Below, one piece after another: positions 17,637 to 25,738 of a stretch of 64,000 bases of DNA. This DNA comes from Paraburkholderia sp. GTDB taxonomy: Bacteria; Pseudomonadota; Gammaproteobacteria; Burkholderiales; Burkholderiaceae. The stretch is taken from contig SCRN01000031.1 in assembly GCA_004322045.1 (NCBI GenBank), positions 62,001 to 126,000 of the forward strand, read 5' to 3'. The number at the start of each line of letters is the position of its first letter. The first letter of the stretch is position 1. Made by a program: the position numbers and the translations under genes. A model generated the notes under the pieces. That model was not told the origin of the DNA and did not search any database. It saw only the letters and a program-made list of their open reading frames with translations.

Positions 17637-17840
17637 TCAGAGGGGCTTGATGTTCGACGCTTGCAGACCCTTCGGGCCTTGCTTCGTCTCGAAGCTGACG
17701 CGCTGGCCTTCGACGAGCGTGCGGAAGCCGTCGGCGCGAATTTCCGAGAAATGCGCGAACAGGTCGTCCTTGCCGCTGTCAGGCGAAATAAAACCAAAAC
17801 CCTTGCTGTCGTTGAACCACTTGACGATACCGGTATCCAT
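17637..17840 (-). CDS. cspA: Cold-shock-family RNA chaperone
   Basis: This 67-residue single cold-shock domain melts RNA structure. RNP1 (KGFGFI) and RNP2-like (DLFAHFSEI) motifs are intact, and the protein ends QASNIKPL. Start support is GAAGGA about six bases upstream. The sequence before the start stays gene-free and comparatively T-rich on the coding strand (about 17841-17990), as expected for the long structured leader of csp genes. The neighbour infA is on the same strand, and both are cold-adaptation translation factors. Confidence 0.95.
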   Translation of the reverse strand: MDTGIVKWFNDSKGFGFISPDSGKDDLFAHFSEIRADGFRTLVEGQRVSFETKQGPKGLQASNIKPL

Positions 17841-18353
17841 GAAAATCCTTCAATGAAGACAAATGAACAGATGCGCCGCAAAGCGTGCGCGAAAAAAAGA
17901 ATCAAGGAGGGAGAGGACAACGAGTACCGCAATACGTGCGGTCAATGATGAGCAGCAATCGCGCTTCTTGAACACTTGAGTTAGGGAATGTACGTGTTGC
18001 CGAGAGATCGGTCAAGCGATTTCTCTTGGGCGGGTTGATTCGGCGGGTCGGTGCGGTCGATGACTGGCGTCGGTGAGGGCTGCGATGATTTTGAGGGGGC
18101 GCTCCCAGCCAACGGAAAATATAAATCCTCGGCTCGCGCCTAGGCTGTGCGACCGGAGTATCATGGATCGCGACTGGGTTCGAAGCTCACCTCCCCGCTC
18201 GCAGGCCGCATCGATCGCTACTTGTTGGCACGCGCGTTCTCGCCGTCGATAGTGTTCGACATCCCCCTCGTCCTTAGCCTGCCTCGGCGCCCCGCGCACC
18301 GGCAGCCGCTCACCATCGACGGCATCACTTTCAATGATTGCCAGGAGTTTGCC
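17841..18353. other. Divergent intergenic region with probable csp leader
   Basis: About 510 bp separates the cold-shock gene from the small gene on the plus strand. The part next to cspA is pyrimidine-rich on the coding strand (runs of T and CTC) and probably forms its 5' leader. The rest holds no convincing gene. Promoters for both directions must lie here, but none is clear enough to mark. Confidence 0.45.
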
Positions 18354-18629
18354 ATGAGCATGCACGTGTACCGCGGCTTTGAAATCTACCCTTTGATCTA
18401 CTGTCATTCGGAAACGACGGCTGGATCGAGCCGTAACTACGACAGCGGTTTCGACGCCGCCGTGAGAATTTGTCTGCGCGATGCAGGCACGACCTCCGTA
18501 TTCAGCGATACGTTCAAGCTGAACGAAAGTGCGCCGTTTCTGAGCACGGGCGCCGCACGCCGCGCTTCGGTCGCATTCGGTCAGGCGATCATCGACGAGC
18601 ACAACGGCGAAAACTGGATGCAGTCGTAG
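18354..18629 (+). CDS. Small hypothetical protein (YRG-type)
   Basis: This 91-residue frame starts MSMHVYRGFEIYPLIY after AGGAG six bases upstream, a strong ribosome site. It contains RNYDSGFDAAVRICL and ends AFGQAIIDEHNGENW. The YRGFEIYP opening resembles YRGYAISP of the gene at 16671-16892, and both end in a helix with a Trp. There is no signal peptide or membrane helix. It is probably a Burkholderia-restricted small protein with no known role. Confidence 0.65.
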   Translation: MSMHVYRGFEIYPLIYCHSETTAGSSRNYDSGFDAAVRICLRDAGTTSVFSDTFKLNESAPFLSTGAARRASVAFGQAIIDEHNGENWMQS

Positions 18630-18768
18630 TGGCAGCCAAGCCGCGGCGGCGGGGATGAGCCGCGCGATGCGCCGTCGACGATTGGTTTCGTTCGCTGGCG
18701 TAACAAGGCGCAATGAGGGCGCAATGCGCCTTGCGCCGGCATCCTATGAGATTTTCTAGAAGGTACCT

Positions 18769-18981
18769 ATGACCAAAATCGTTTTGAAATTGAATGAACC
18801 CGTTGAAGTCGCGCTTCGGCGTTTTCGCAGAGAAATCCAGAAGACCGGTTTGATTCAGGAGTTGAGAGCGCGCTGCGCCTATGAGAAGCCGACGTCCGAG
18901 CGCAAACGGAAACTGGCGAGCGCGGTGTCCAGGCAGCGAGCGCGGCTCAAACGGCAGACCCCGCCGCGCAAGATGTACTAG
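18769..18981 (+). CDS. rpsU: 30S ribosomal protein bS21 (paralogue)
   Basis: This 70-residue highly basic protein matches bS21 throughout: [38 protein letters not shown] and the ending PPRKMY. bS21 binds near the anti-Shine-Dalgarno region and helps initiation. GAAGG lies upstream of the ATG. It differs from the usual bS21 at several positions (KKAAAV replaced by KLASAV) and stands outside the rpsU-dnaG-rpoD operon, so it is likely a second copy. It lies near infA and cspA. Confidence 0.93.
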   Translation: MTKIVLKLNEPVEVALRRFRREIQKTGLIQELRARCAYEKPTSERKRKLASAVSRQRARLKRQTPPRKMY

Positions 18982-19029
18982 CGGTACCGGCGGCACGAGC
19001 GGTACCAGCGGGTACGCCTCGCGACCGAC

Positions 19030-19046
19030 ACGGCCTCGGCCGTTTT
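19030..19046 (+). terminator. Possible terminator after rpsU
   Basis: ACGGC-CTCG-GCCGT forms a short 5-bp stem followed by TTT within a TTTT run. It lies 49 bp after the rpsU stop, between converging genes. The stem is short, so confidence is limited. Confidence 0.4.
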
Positions 19047-19116
19047 GCCGTTCGCGCTAAGCCTGTACGAGCGCAGCGGCGGCACACGGCCGCGCCACCG
19101 CTGCTATGCCGCGCCG

Positions 19117-19758
19117 TTAATTCAACAGCCCGTTCTCGAGCGCATAGCGCGTCAACTCGGCGTTGCTGCCCAGGTGCATTTTGTCGAGGATGCGCGAGCG
19201 GTAAGTCGTGACGGTCTTCGGGCTCAAATGCAACTGCTCGCCGATGTTGACGAGGCTTTCGCCGCGCGCGAGCAACTTGAGCACCTCCAATTCGCGATCG
19301 GACAGGACTTCGTGCGAGGACGGCGCCTGGCCGCTCATCGCGCTGGCAAACTTTTCCGCGAGCGACGGGCTCACATACTTGCCCCCGTTCGATGCCTTGC
19401 GCACGGCTTCGACAAGCGTGGCCGCCGAGCTGTCTTTGGTGAGGTACCCTGCCGCGCCCAGCTTGAGCGCCCGCATGGCGTAGATGTCTTCGGCGTAGGT
19501 GCTCAGTATCAAGACCGCCAGTTGCGGATGCGTGACACGCAGCGTTTTGAGCAGGTCGAGCCCGTTCTTTCCGGGTAGCGCGATATCCACGAGCGCCACG
19601 TCGAACCGTTGCGCGTCCACCGCGCGAACGGCTTCCTGCGCCGATCCGGCTTCACACGTCACTTCGATATCGCTCGCGGAGCTCAGCATGAGCCGCACGC
19701 CGTTGCGCACGACCGTGTGGTCGTCGACGAGCAAGACTTTGATGGTTTCAGTGCTCAT
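19117..19758 (-). CDS. NarL/LuxR-family response regulator
   Basis: This 213-residue regulator has an N-terminal receiver with acidic pocket VDDH (residues 11-14) and phospho-acceptor Asp58 in ALVDIALPG. The C-terminal LuxR helix-turn-helix has LSDRELEVLKLLARGES and LSPKTVTTYRSRIL. It is the last gene of a four-gene signalling operon. Its start overlaps the end of the kinase gene by 11 bp, so that kinase (HisKA_3 type, the class that pairs with NarL regulators) is the likely partner. Target genes are unknown. Confidence 0.93.
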   Translation of the reverse strand: MSTETIKVLLVDDHTVVRNGVRLMLSSASDIEVTCEAGSAQEAVRAVDAQRFDVALVDIALPGKNGLDLLKTLRVTHPQLAVLILSTYAEDIYAMRALKLGAAGYLTKDSSAATLVEAVRKASNGGKYVSPSLAEKFASAMSGQAPSSHEVLSDRELEVLKLLARGESLVNIGEQLHLSPKTVTTYRSRILDKMHLGSNAELTRYALENGLLN

Positions 19759-21295
19759 GTGTATTCCCGATCGGCACCTTCAGCTCGACGGTGGTGCCCT
19801 GTCCCGCGCGCCCCGAAATCGTCAAGCTGCCGCCGAAATGCCGGGCCCGTTCATGCATGCCGAGGATGCCCCATGTTTGGCGGCGGGCGGAATCCTCGCC
19901 GGCGAACCCCGTGCCGTCGTCCTTGATTTCGACGACGATCTCGCCGTCATGCGCTTCGGCGCGCACCGATACGCACGAGGCGCCTGCATGCCGCACGACG
20001 TTCGTCAGCGCCTCTTGCACGACTCTGAACAGCATTGTGCTGAGGTCGGCGTCGATGGCGACCGACGATAAAGCCGTGTCGATCGAGCAGTCGCAAATGA
20101 GATCGGAGCGCGTCTGTATCTGATTGGCGTACCACCTCATGGCTTCCCACACCCCGAGCTGATCCAACACGCTCGGTCGCAGATCCGTGATGACACGCCG
20201 CACCGCGCCTAGGGCCTCCTCCGCCAATCGGGTTGCGTCCACGAGCAGGGGATCGGCCGTTCCTCCCGCTTGGATCGAGCGTTCCACGGAAACCGAGACA
20301 TACGCTTTGATGCCGGTCAAAAGACTGCCGAGTTCGTCGTGGATTTCTTGCGCGATGCGCTTGCGCTCGTTTTCCTTGATGTTCTCCTGGTGCGCTGCAA
20401 GCGAGCGCAGCTCGGCTTGCGATTGCTGCAACGTTTGCTGCGCGAGCTTGCTCTGCGTAATGTCAACCAAGATGCCTTGCACGGGAGGATGGTCCGAACC
20501 GTCATGGATCGTCTGCGCTTGTTCGCGGAACCACAGGATCTCGCGATGCTTGGCGATCAAGCGGTATTCGATGCTGAGCGCCGCGCCGCTCGCCCGGCTG
20601 AGCGCGACGGCCTCCTGCACGCGCCGACGATCGTCGGGGTGGACATACGCTTCATGAAACGAAGGCCCGCGCAGCCATTCGTCGGCGGTGTACCCGAGCA
20701 TGGCGATTTGCGGACTGACGTACTCGAGCCGGCTATGCTCGGACGACCAAATATACGTAATGGCGGGGATCTGCTCGACCAGCGTGCGAAATTTCGCTTC
20801 CGCTTCGCGTTTGGCTTCGATCAGCCGCTGCGCGTTCAGCATCCGCTCTATGGCCGCCGGTACTTGCTCGAGGTAGTGCCGGTCCGCGTCCTTCGTCAGA
20901 TAGTCGCGCGCACCGCGGCGCATCAATTCCACCGCCAGCGCCGCATTGCTGCCGCCGGTCAGGACCATGACGGGGATGGCGACTTCGCCGTCGTCGCCCG
21001 CCAGTGCGGCCAGGAACTCGAGACCGGTGTGATCGGGCAGGTTGTAGTCGAGCAAGATGCAATCGGGCCGCTGCTCTCGCGCCAATTCGAGCCCTTGCTC
21101 GCCTGTCTCTGCTTCGAAGACGACGTACCGGCGTGCGGAATCGGCAGCCAAGGCGCGCTTGCACGCCATGCGATCGACGAGATCGTCTTCGACTAGGAGG
21201 ATTCGGGTTTCTCGCGACACGGTCAGGCCTGGGTACGGATCGAATGGCAGCGGCGCGCGATCATTGCGGTAGCTCGCTGAGCGACCAGTAGACAT
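19748..21295 (-). CDS. Receiver-PAS-HisKA_3 sensor histidine kinase
   Basis: This 515-residue cytoplasmic kinase has no membrane helix. A receiver domain (about 30-150, Asp83 in LLDYNLPDHTG) precedes a PAS domain with PAC region (165-285), then a HisKA_3 dimerisation segment with His319 in AQEIHDELGSLL, and an HATPase_c domain with DDGTGF and WGILGMHER. The first gene of the operon could phosphorylate the receiver, with output to the LuxR regulator that follows. The ATG at 21295 overlaps the previous gene by 35 bp. A GTG at 21220, starting VSRETRILLVEDD, is an equally good start. Confidence 0.9.
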   Translation of the reverse strand: MSTGRSASYRNDRAPLPFDPYPGLTVSRETRILLVEDDLVDRMACKRALAADSARRYVVFEAETGEQGLELAREQRPDCILLDYNLPDHTGLEFLAALAGDDGEVAIPVMVLTGGSNAALAVELMRRGARDYLTKDADRHYLEQVPAAIERMLNAQRLIEAKREAEAKFRTLVEQIPAITYIWSSEHSRLEYVSPQIAMLGYTADEWLRGPSFHEAYVHPDDRRRVQEAVALSRASGAALSIEYRLIAKHREILWFREQAQTIHDGSDHPPVQGILVDITQSKLAQQTLQQSQAELRSLAAHQENIKENERKRIAQEIHDELGSLLTGIKAYVSVSVERSIQAGGTADPLLVDATRLAEEALGAVRRVITDLRPSVLDQLGVWEAMRWYANQIQTRSDLICDCSIDTALSSVAIDADLSTMLFRVVQEALTNVVRHAGASCVSVRAEAHDGEIVVEIKDDGTGFAGEDSARRQTWGILGMHERARHFGGSLTISGRAGQGTTVELKVPIGNTHEH

Positions 21296-21677
21296 CGATC
21301 GAGCGCATCACATCGACGAAGCGCCGATAATCGACGGGCTTGGCCATGTAACCGGCTACGCTGAAATTGAAGCTGTTGATCTTGTCTTCCTGTTCCTGGG
21401 ATGTCGTGAGCACGATCACAGGGATGCGCCGCAGGTTTTCGTCAGCCTTGATGATCTCCAAAAATTCGATGCCGCTCATGACGGGCATGTTCAGGTCGAG
21501 CAGGATGATGCATGGCGTGGCGTTGCTCGGATCGCGCAAGTAGTCGATCGCCATTTCGCCGTTTTCCTGGCGAACCACTGGGTTCAGGACGCGGATCTCT
21601 TTGAATGCCCGCTGTATCGTCATCACATCCACATCGTCGTCTTCCACGACCAGGATGGGTTGATTCATTGCCTTCAT
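21261..21677 (-). CDS. Single-domain response regulator (Rcp1-like)
   Basis: This 138-residue protein is a receiver domain only, with acidic residues VVEDDDVD, phospho-acceptor Asp61 in LLDLNMPVMSG, Thr in VLTTS and Lys in MAKPVD. Single-domain regulators of this type often act as phosphorelay shuttles next to PAS or phytochrome kinases. Its ATG overlaps the upstream kinase stop by 4 bp (ATGA) and its end overlaps the next kinase start, placing it as a link between the two kinases. Confidence 0.92.
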   Translation of the reverse strand: MKAMNQPILVVEDDDVDVMTIQRAFKEIRVLNPVVRQENGEMAIDYLRDPSNATPCIILLDLNMPVMSGIEFLEIIKADENLRRIPVIVLTTSQEQEDKINSFNFSVAGYMAKPVDYRRFVDVMRSIDVYWSLSELPQ

Positions 21678-23149
21678 ACTTTGTTCTCCATCGACATGGC
21701 AGGGGTGTGCTGGGGCAGCGTGAAGAAGAAGGTGCTTCCCGCACCTACTACCGATTCGAGCCAGACGTGCCCGCCGTACATTTCCACGATTTTTTTCACG
21801 AGTGCCAACCCCACGCCGGTGCTTTCGACCTGATCGCGAGGGGTCAGCGTTTGGAACAATTGAAAGATGCGCTCGAAGTGCCGTTGCTCGATACCGGGCC
21901 CGTTGTCCGCCACGGAAAACCGATAGGCCCGTTCTTGCTTGACCCAGTCGATCCGAATTTGGCCGGCCGGCTTATCCATATACTTGATCGAATTCGACAA
22001 CAGATTCTGAAAAACTTGTTGGATTCGCGTTTTATCCGCCACCACGGTGGGCAGCGGCCGCGTGACGATGACTTCGATGTTCGAGGGGGGCGCGAGCAGA
22101 TCGACAGCCTCGCGCACCAGCGCGTTCAGATCGACCCAGGTCGATGTCTCCTTGATTCGGCCCGCCCGGGAATATTCGAGAATCCCGTCGATCAGCGCGC
22201 TCATGCGATGCACGCGGCCTATCAGCAAGCGCATATGCTCGCGGCCTTCGGCATCGAATTTATCGGCGTAGTCGTGGGATAGCCAGTCGGCCAGCGACCC
22301 GATGCCTCGCAACGGCGCTTTCAAGTCGTGCGATACGACGTACGCAAAGTTGGTCAGCTCTTCGTTCGCCGTCGTGATTTCCTGCATCAAGGCGCGCTGC
22401 CGCTCTTCGCTTTCCTTGCGCTCGGTGATATCGCGCACGACGGCCGCAAGCATCCGGTGATCGCCCAGCCGAAACTTCGACAGCGACAGTTCGACGGGCA
22501 GTTCCGAGCCGTCCGCGCGCCGCCCGGTGAGTTCTTGGCGGTCGCCATTGGTCAATGCGTCATCCGATAACGCGCCCGACAGCGCCGGCATCAACAGCGC
22601 GATGCTTTGTCCGATCAGGGCTTCCTTCTTGTAGCCGAAAAGCTGCTCCGTCCGTGGATTGACGCTTTCGATCACGCCGGTATCGTGCAGCGTGATGATC
22701 GCGTCGGCCGCCGTTTCGACCACGGCGCGCATGCGCGCCTCGCTGTCGAGCAAGGCTTGCTCCGCACGCTTGCGAATCGAGACGTCGTGAATGGTCGCCA
22801 TCACGAGCCGCAACCCGCGATCGGTCTCGAGCGGCGACAAGCTCACTTCGATCGGAATCTCGGCGCCGTTGCTGCGCTGGCCGCGCAGCTCCATGCCCAC
22901 GCCCATCGGACGCGCCCGCAGTTGCGAAAAGAAGTTCGTGCGCTCCGTGACATGCGCGGACCGGAACCGCTCGGGCATGAGCATCTCGAGCATCTGCCCG
23001 TTCAGGCCCTGGTTCGGATATCCGAACAGGCGTTCGGCGGGCGGGTTCGCGAGCACGATTCGACCGTCCGGATCGACGATGATCAAGGCGTCGGCTGCCG
23101 AACTGAGGAGCCAATCCAATGTTTGGCCTTCGAGGATGTGATTTTTCAT
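21674..23149 (-). CDS. Dual-PAS sensor histidine kinase (HisKA)
   Basis: This 491-residue soluble kinase has two PAS/PAC domains (about 10-125 and 140-245). A HisKA domain follows with His274 in AYVVSHDLKAPLRG, then an HATPase_c domain with N box NLLSNSIKYM, G1 DNGPG and G2 GVGLALVKKI. No transmembrane segment is present, so it senses an internal signal. No Cys/His haem-ligand pattern identifies the ligand. It is the first gene of the four-gene operon and overlaps the receiver gene. The ribosome site is weak (CCGAG next to ATG). Confidence 0.93.
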   Translation of the reverse strand: MKNHILEGQTLDWLLSSAADALIIVDPDGRIVLANPPAERLFGYPNQGLNGQMLEMLMPERFRSAHVTERTNFFSQLRARPMGVGMELRGQRSNGAEIPIEVSLSPLETDRGLRLVMATIHDVSIRKRAEQALLDSEARMRAVVETAADAIITLHDTGVIESVNPRTEQLFGYKKEALIGQSIALLMPALSGALSDDALTNGDRQELTGRRADGSELPVELSLSKFRLGDHRMLAAVVRDITERKESEERQRALMQEITTANEELTNFAYVVSHDLKAPLRGIGSLADWLSHDYADKFDAEGREHMRLLIGRVHRMSALIDGILEYSRAGRIKETSTWVDLNALVREAVDLLAPPSNIEVIVTRPLPTVVADKTRIQQVFQNLLSNSIKYMDKPAGQIRIDWVKQERAYRFSVADNGPGIEQRHFERIFQLFQTLTPRDQVESTGVGLALVKKIVEMYGGHVWLESVVGAGSTFFFTLPQHTPAMSMENKV

Positions 23150-23344
23150 CTCGGCGCTTCTGTGATGTCCGGTTACCTATATAGAGTCCCGTGCGGGACG
23201 AGCGCGCCGCGGCCCGGACGATCCGCGCAGAAATGCGGCGGATGGGCCATCGGGGCAGCCGGCAAGTGCCAATGGTACCAGCGCCGAGGCATCGCTTCGT
23301 CCGCCGCGCGCAGCCGCCGGGACCGGCGCGTGAATGACCGGTGC

Positions 23345-23358
23345 TTGACCCAAGTCAC
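23345..23358 (+). promoter_or_regulatory. FNR/ANR-type box upstream of the HemN-like gene
   Basis: TTGAC-CCAA-GTCAC matches the FNR/ANR/FixK-type palindrome TTGAC-N4-GTCAA at nine of ten positions. It lies 113 bp before the HemN-like start, within the 320-bp divergent region 23150-23470 shared with the PAS kinase gene. CAAGAT at 23381-23386 would be a weak -10 box at class II spacing. An FNR gene follows downstream. Confidence 0.6.
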
Positions 23359-23470
23359 ATCGGAAGGCCTCTTGGCGCGGCAAGATAGAGACTCGAGCAT
23401 CAGGAAAGGTAGGCGCGGCCTGCTGTTGAGCATGCAAGCCGCCAGAATCGCGCCGAGCAAGGCAACTCTC

Positions 23471-24745
23471 ATGGAAGGCACGCACTTTTGTTATCCCGCA
23501 CCCCAATGGTATGCGCAGGCACTCGGTGTTTCCTGTGTCGAGTCCTGGGTCAAGGCCAGCCGTCAGCCGTATTGGTACCGGCCGGCCGCATTGGCGGTTC
23601 TCGCCCCGCTCGACCGGCAGCGCGGCGACGATTGCGCACGCACCGGCGCCTATGACACGGTTCGCGCCGTCCAGTTGCGGCGCGAGATGCTGCTGTTCGC
23701 GCGCGAGCACGGGGTGTGCGCGGGCGTGGCGGAGGTGTATTGGTCCGCCGGCGTGACGGCGCTGTCCGAGCACGCATTGCGGGCTGTCCATCATGCGGTG
23801 ACGGAATGTTTCGATGTGGAGGCGGGCGCCGCGTTCACGGCCAGCATCGCGGTATCGCGTCTGCCGCACGCCGAGACCTTGGCCGCGCTGCGCGAGTTCG
23901 GCGTCACCACGTTGCATACCTGCATCGACGCAAAGGAACCGCACCCGGAAGAGGCCATCGAGCCGTTCATGGCCGCGGCGCGCAACGGCGGCTTTCGTTC
24001 TATCGCCGTGGAGGTGCCCATCGTGGCCGCGGATGCCTCCGTGCGAACTGCGCGGGCATGGATGGATGCGCTGCTGGCGTACCGGCCAAGCCGCATCTTG
24101 CTGAGCGCCGGCGGCAACGAACAGGCGGCCGGCGGGCAGCGGAGCACGGCCGATAGCGAAGCGCGCCTGCAGCAGGTTCGGCAAGAGACGTTTGCCCGGC
24201 TCATCGCCGCCGGTTATGAGTACATTGCGCACGATGCTTTTGCGCTGCGCTCCGATGAATGGGTGGGCGCCAAACGCATTGCGGCGCTTACGCCGCGGCC
24301 CTATGGCTACGCGACTCGGATGCCGTACGCATCCATCGCGATCGGCCCTGGCGCGATTGGAAACGTCGGGCCGATGCAATATCAAAACTGCCGGAACGCG
24401 GATGCGTATGCCGAGATGCTGGCCCGCGAAGTATTGCCGGTGGAACGCGGGCTGCTCTGCACGCCGGACGATCTAGTGCGACGCACGATCATGGCCGGTC
24501 TGCTCGCGAATTTCTCGGTGGATATCGAATCGATCGAGGAGTGCTACGGCATCGACTTCCATATGACCTTCCGGCGCGAACTGGCGGCGCTCGAGCCGCT
24601 AGCGCGCCAGGGCGATGTCGAACTCGACGCCAAGCGCTTATGTTTGACGCCGGTAGGCCGTTTCGCCTGCGGCCGCGTGGCGGACGCTTTCGATCGTTAT
24701 CTAAGGCAGCTCGAACAGGCGCGCCGGGAGCCGGAGGAGCCCTGA
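23471..24745 (+). CDS. HemN-like protein lacking the radical-SAM Fe-S motif
   Basis: This 424-residue protein aligns by eye with oxygen-independent coproporphyrinogen III oxidase (HemN, about 457 residues). The C-terminal HemN domain is clear: DDLVRRTIMAGLLANFSVD, YGIDFHMTF, LTPVGRFACG and FDRYLRQ. YIAHDAFAL stands for the usual GMDHFA. However, where HemN has the CxxxCxxC cluster ligands this protein has PYWYRPAALAVLAPLDR (residues 33-49), and GGGTP is replaced by WSAGVTA. It therefore should not bind the SAM cluster and is unlikely to be a normal oxidase. It precedes an FNR gene, a frequent neighbour of true hemN. An upstream ATG at 23431 is possible. Confidence 0.8.
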   Translation: MEGTHFCYPAPQWYAQALGVSCVESWVKASRQPYWYRPAALAVLAPLDRQRGDDCARTGAYDTVRAVQLRREMLLFAREHGVCAGVAEVYWSAGVTALSEHALRAVHHAVTECFDVEAGAAFTASIAVSRLPHAETLAALREFGVTTLHTCIDAKEPHPEEAIEPFMAAARNGGFRSIAVEVPIVAADASVRTARAWMDALLAYRPSRILLSAGGNEQAAGGQRSTADSEARLQQVRQETFARLIAAGYEYIAHDAFALRSDEWVGAKRIAALTPRPYGYATRMPYASIAIGPGAIGNVGPMQYQNCRNADAYAEMLAREVLPVERGLLCTPDDLVRRTIMAGLLANFSVDIESIEECYGIDFHMTFRRELAALEPLARQGDVELDAKRLCLTPVGRFACGRVADAFDRYLRQLEQARREPEEP

Positions 24746-24756
24746 GCCGTCGATAA

Positions 24757-24776
24757 AGGTGTAGGGGATCACCTAC
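24757..24776. promoter_or_regulatory. Inverted repeat before the fnr gene
   Basis: GTAGG-GGATCA-CCTAC (24761-24776) is a perfect 5-bp inverted repeat within AGGTGTAGGGGATCACCT. It lies 16 bp after the HemN-like stop and about 125 bp before the FNR start. It could be an operator or a weak hairpin; nothing further supports either. Confidence 0.3.
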
Positions 24777-24901
24777 AAAACGCGACATGGATCGCCGATA
24801 TGCTCGGCGCTCCCGATTCATGACAATGCATCCCAGCAGCGATAGATCGATTGGCGACCCCTGTCAGCCGGTCCCGAATCTACGCGTCTTGGAGCATGGA
24901 C

Positions 24902-25738
24902 ATGGATACCACCGCATTTGCAGAAGTCGAACGTCTCACACCGCGCGCAGCGCACACGCAAGTGGCTGGGGCATCCCCGATCGCATGGCTCAAGCCGCAA
25001 CAGGAATTCGCCGCCAAGGCGGCTAGCGCCGCCGATCATCACGATTGCGCCAGTTGCAGTTCCCGCCGGTTTTGCCTGCCGGACGATTTCGACGCGCGCG
25101 ATATGGCCGCAGTCAAGGGCGTGTTCGGCAACTATCGCAAAGTGAAGCAAGGCGAGGCGATTTTTCGCGCGGGCGAGCCGTTCCGGCATCTCTACGTCGC
25201 CAAAGTAGGGTCGTGCAAGACCGTTGCGATCGACAACGAAGGCCGTGAGCAGATCATCGGTTTCCAGATCTCGGGCGAATTCATGGGAATGGATGGCATC
25301 AGCACGGGACATCACGTGTTGGACGCAATCGCGCTCGAAGACAGCGTAATTTGCTGCCTCCCGTTCAAGGAACTCGCCGCGGCCGGTGAAAATAATCTGG
25401 CCTTGCGCACCCATCTGCATAAGCTCATGAGCCGGGAACTCGTGCGCGAGTCGGCGTTGTTGATGCTGATCGGGCGGATGAATTCGATGGAGCGGCTCAT
25501 TGCCTTCCTGCTCAATTTGTCGAAGCGCTATGCGCAGCGCGGGTATTCCTCGCAAGAGTTCAACCTGCGGATGACGCGCGACGAAATCGGTTGCCACTTG
25601 GGATTGACGCTGGAAACGGTCAGCCGAGGGCTCTCGAAGTTGGGATCGCTCGGGCTGATCAAGTGCTCGGGCAAGCGCGTGTCGATCAAGGACCGCGCCG
25701 GGCTCGAAGAATTGAGCGGCCATCTCATTCCGCAATGA
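24902..25738 (+). CDS. fnr: FNR-family oxygen-responsive transcription regulator
   Basis: This 278-residue CRP/FNR regulator has an N-terminal cluster CASCSSRRFC (Cys49, 52, 58), the CxxCx5C spacing of FNR. A further Cys pair at 151-152 in VICCLPF sits where FNR has its fourth ligand. It should therefore carry an O2-labile 4Fe-4S cluster. The cNMP-like barrel follows, then a helix-turn-helix with LGLTLETVSRGLSKL, whose E-SR residues recognise TTGAT half-sites. The start at 24902 was chosen because GGAG lies seven bases before it. The N-terminus is about 30 residues longer than in E. coli FNR. It probably controls the boxes marked in this window. Confidence 0.93.
   Translation: MDTTAFAEVERLTPRAAHTQVAGASPIAWLKPQQEFAAKAASAADHHDCASCSSRRFCLPDDFDARDMAAVKGVFGNYRKVKQGEAIFRAGEPFRHLYVAKVGSCKTVAIDNEGREQIIGFQISGEFMGMDGISTGHHVLDAIALEDSVICCLPFKELAAAGENNLALRTHLHKLMSRELVRESALLMLIGRMNSMERLIAFLLNLSKRYAQRGYSSQEFNLRMTRDEIGCHLGLTLETVSRGLSKLGSLGLIKCSGKRVSIKDRAGLEELSGHLIPQ

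Noticed and set aside
18012-18713. 233-codon minus-strand frame opposite the small YRG gene and its upstream region
   Set aside because: No motif and no ribosome site; the plus-strand gene has AGGAG at ideal spacing.
22607-23470. In-frame extension upstream of the HemN-like gene
   Set aside because: The extension runs antisense through the PAS kinase gene and shows no HemN similarity; homology begins near 23471.
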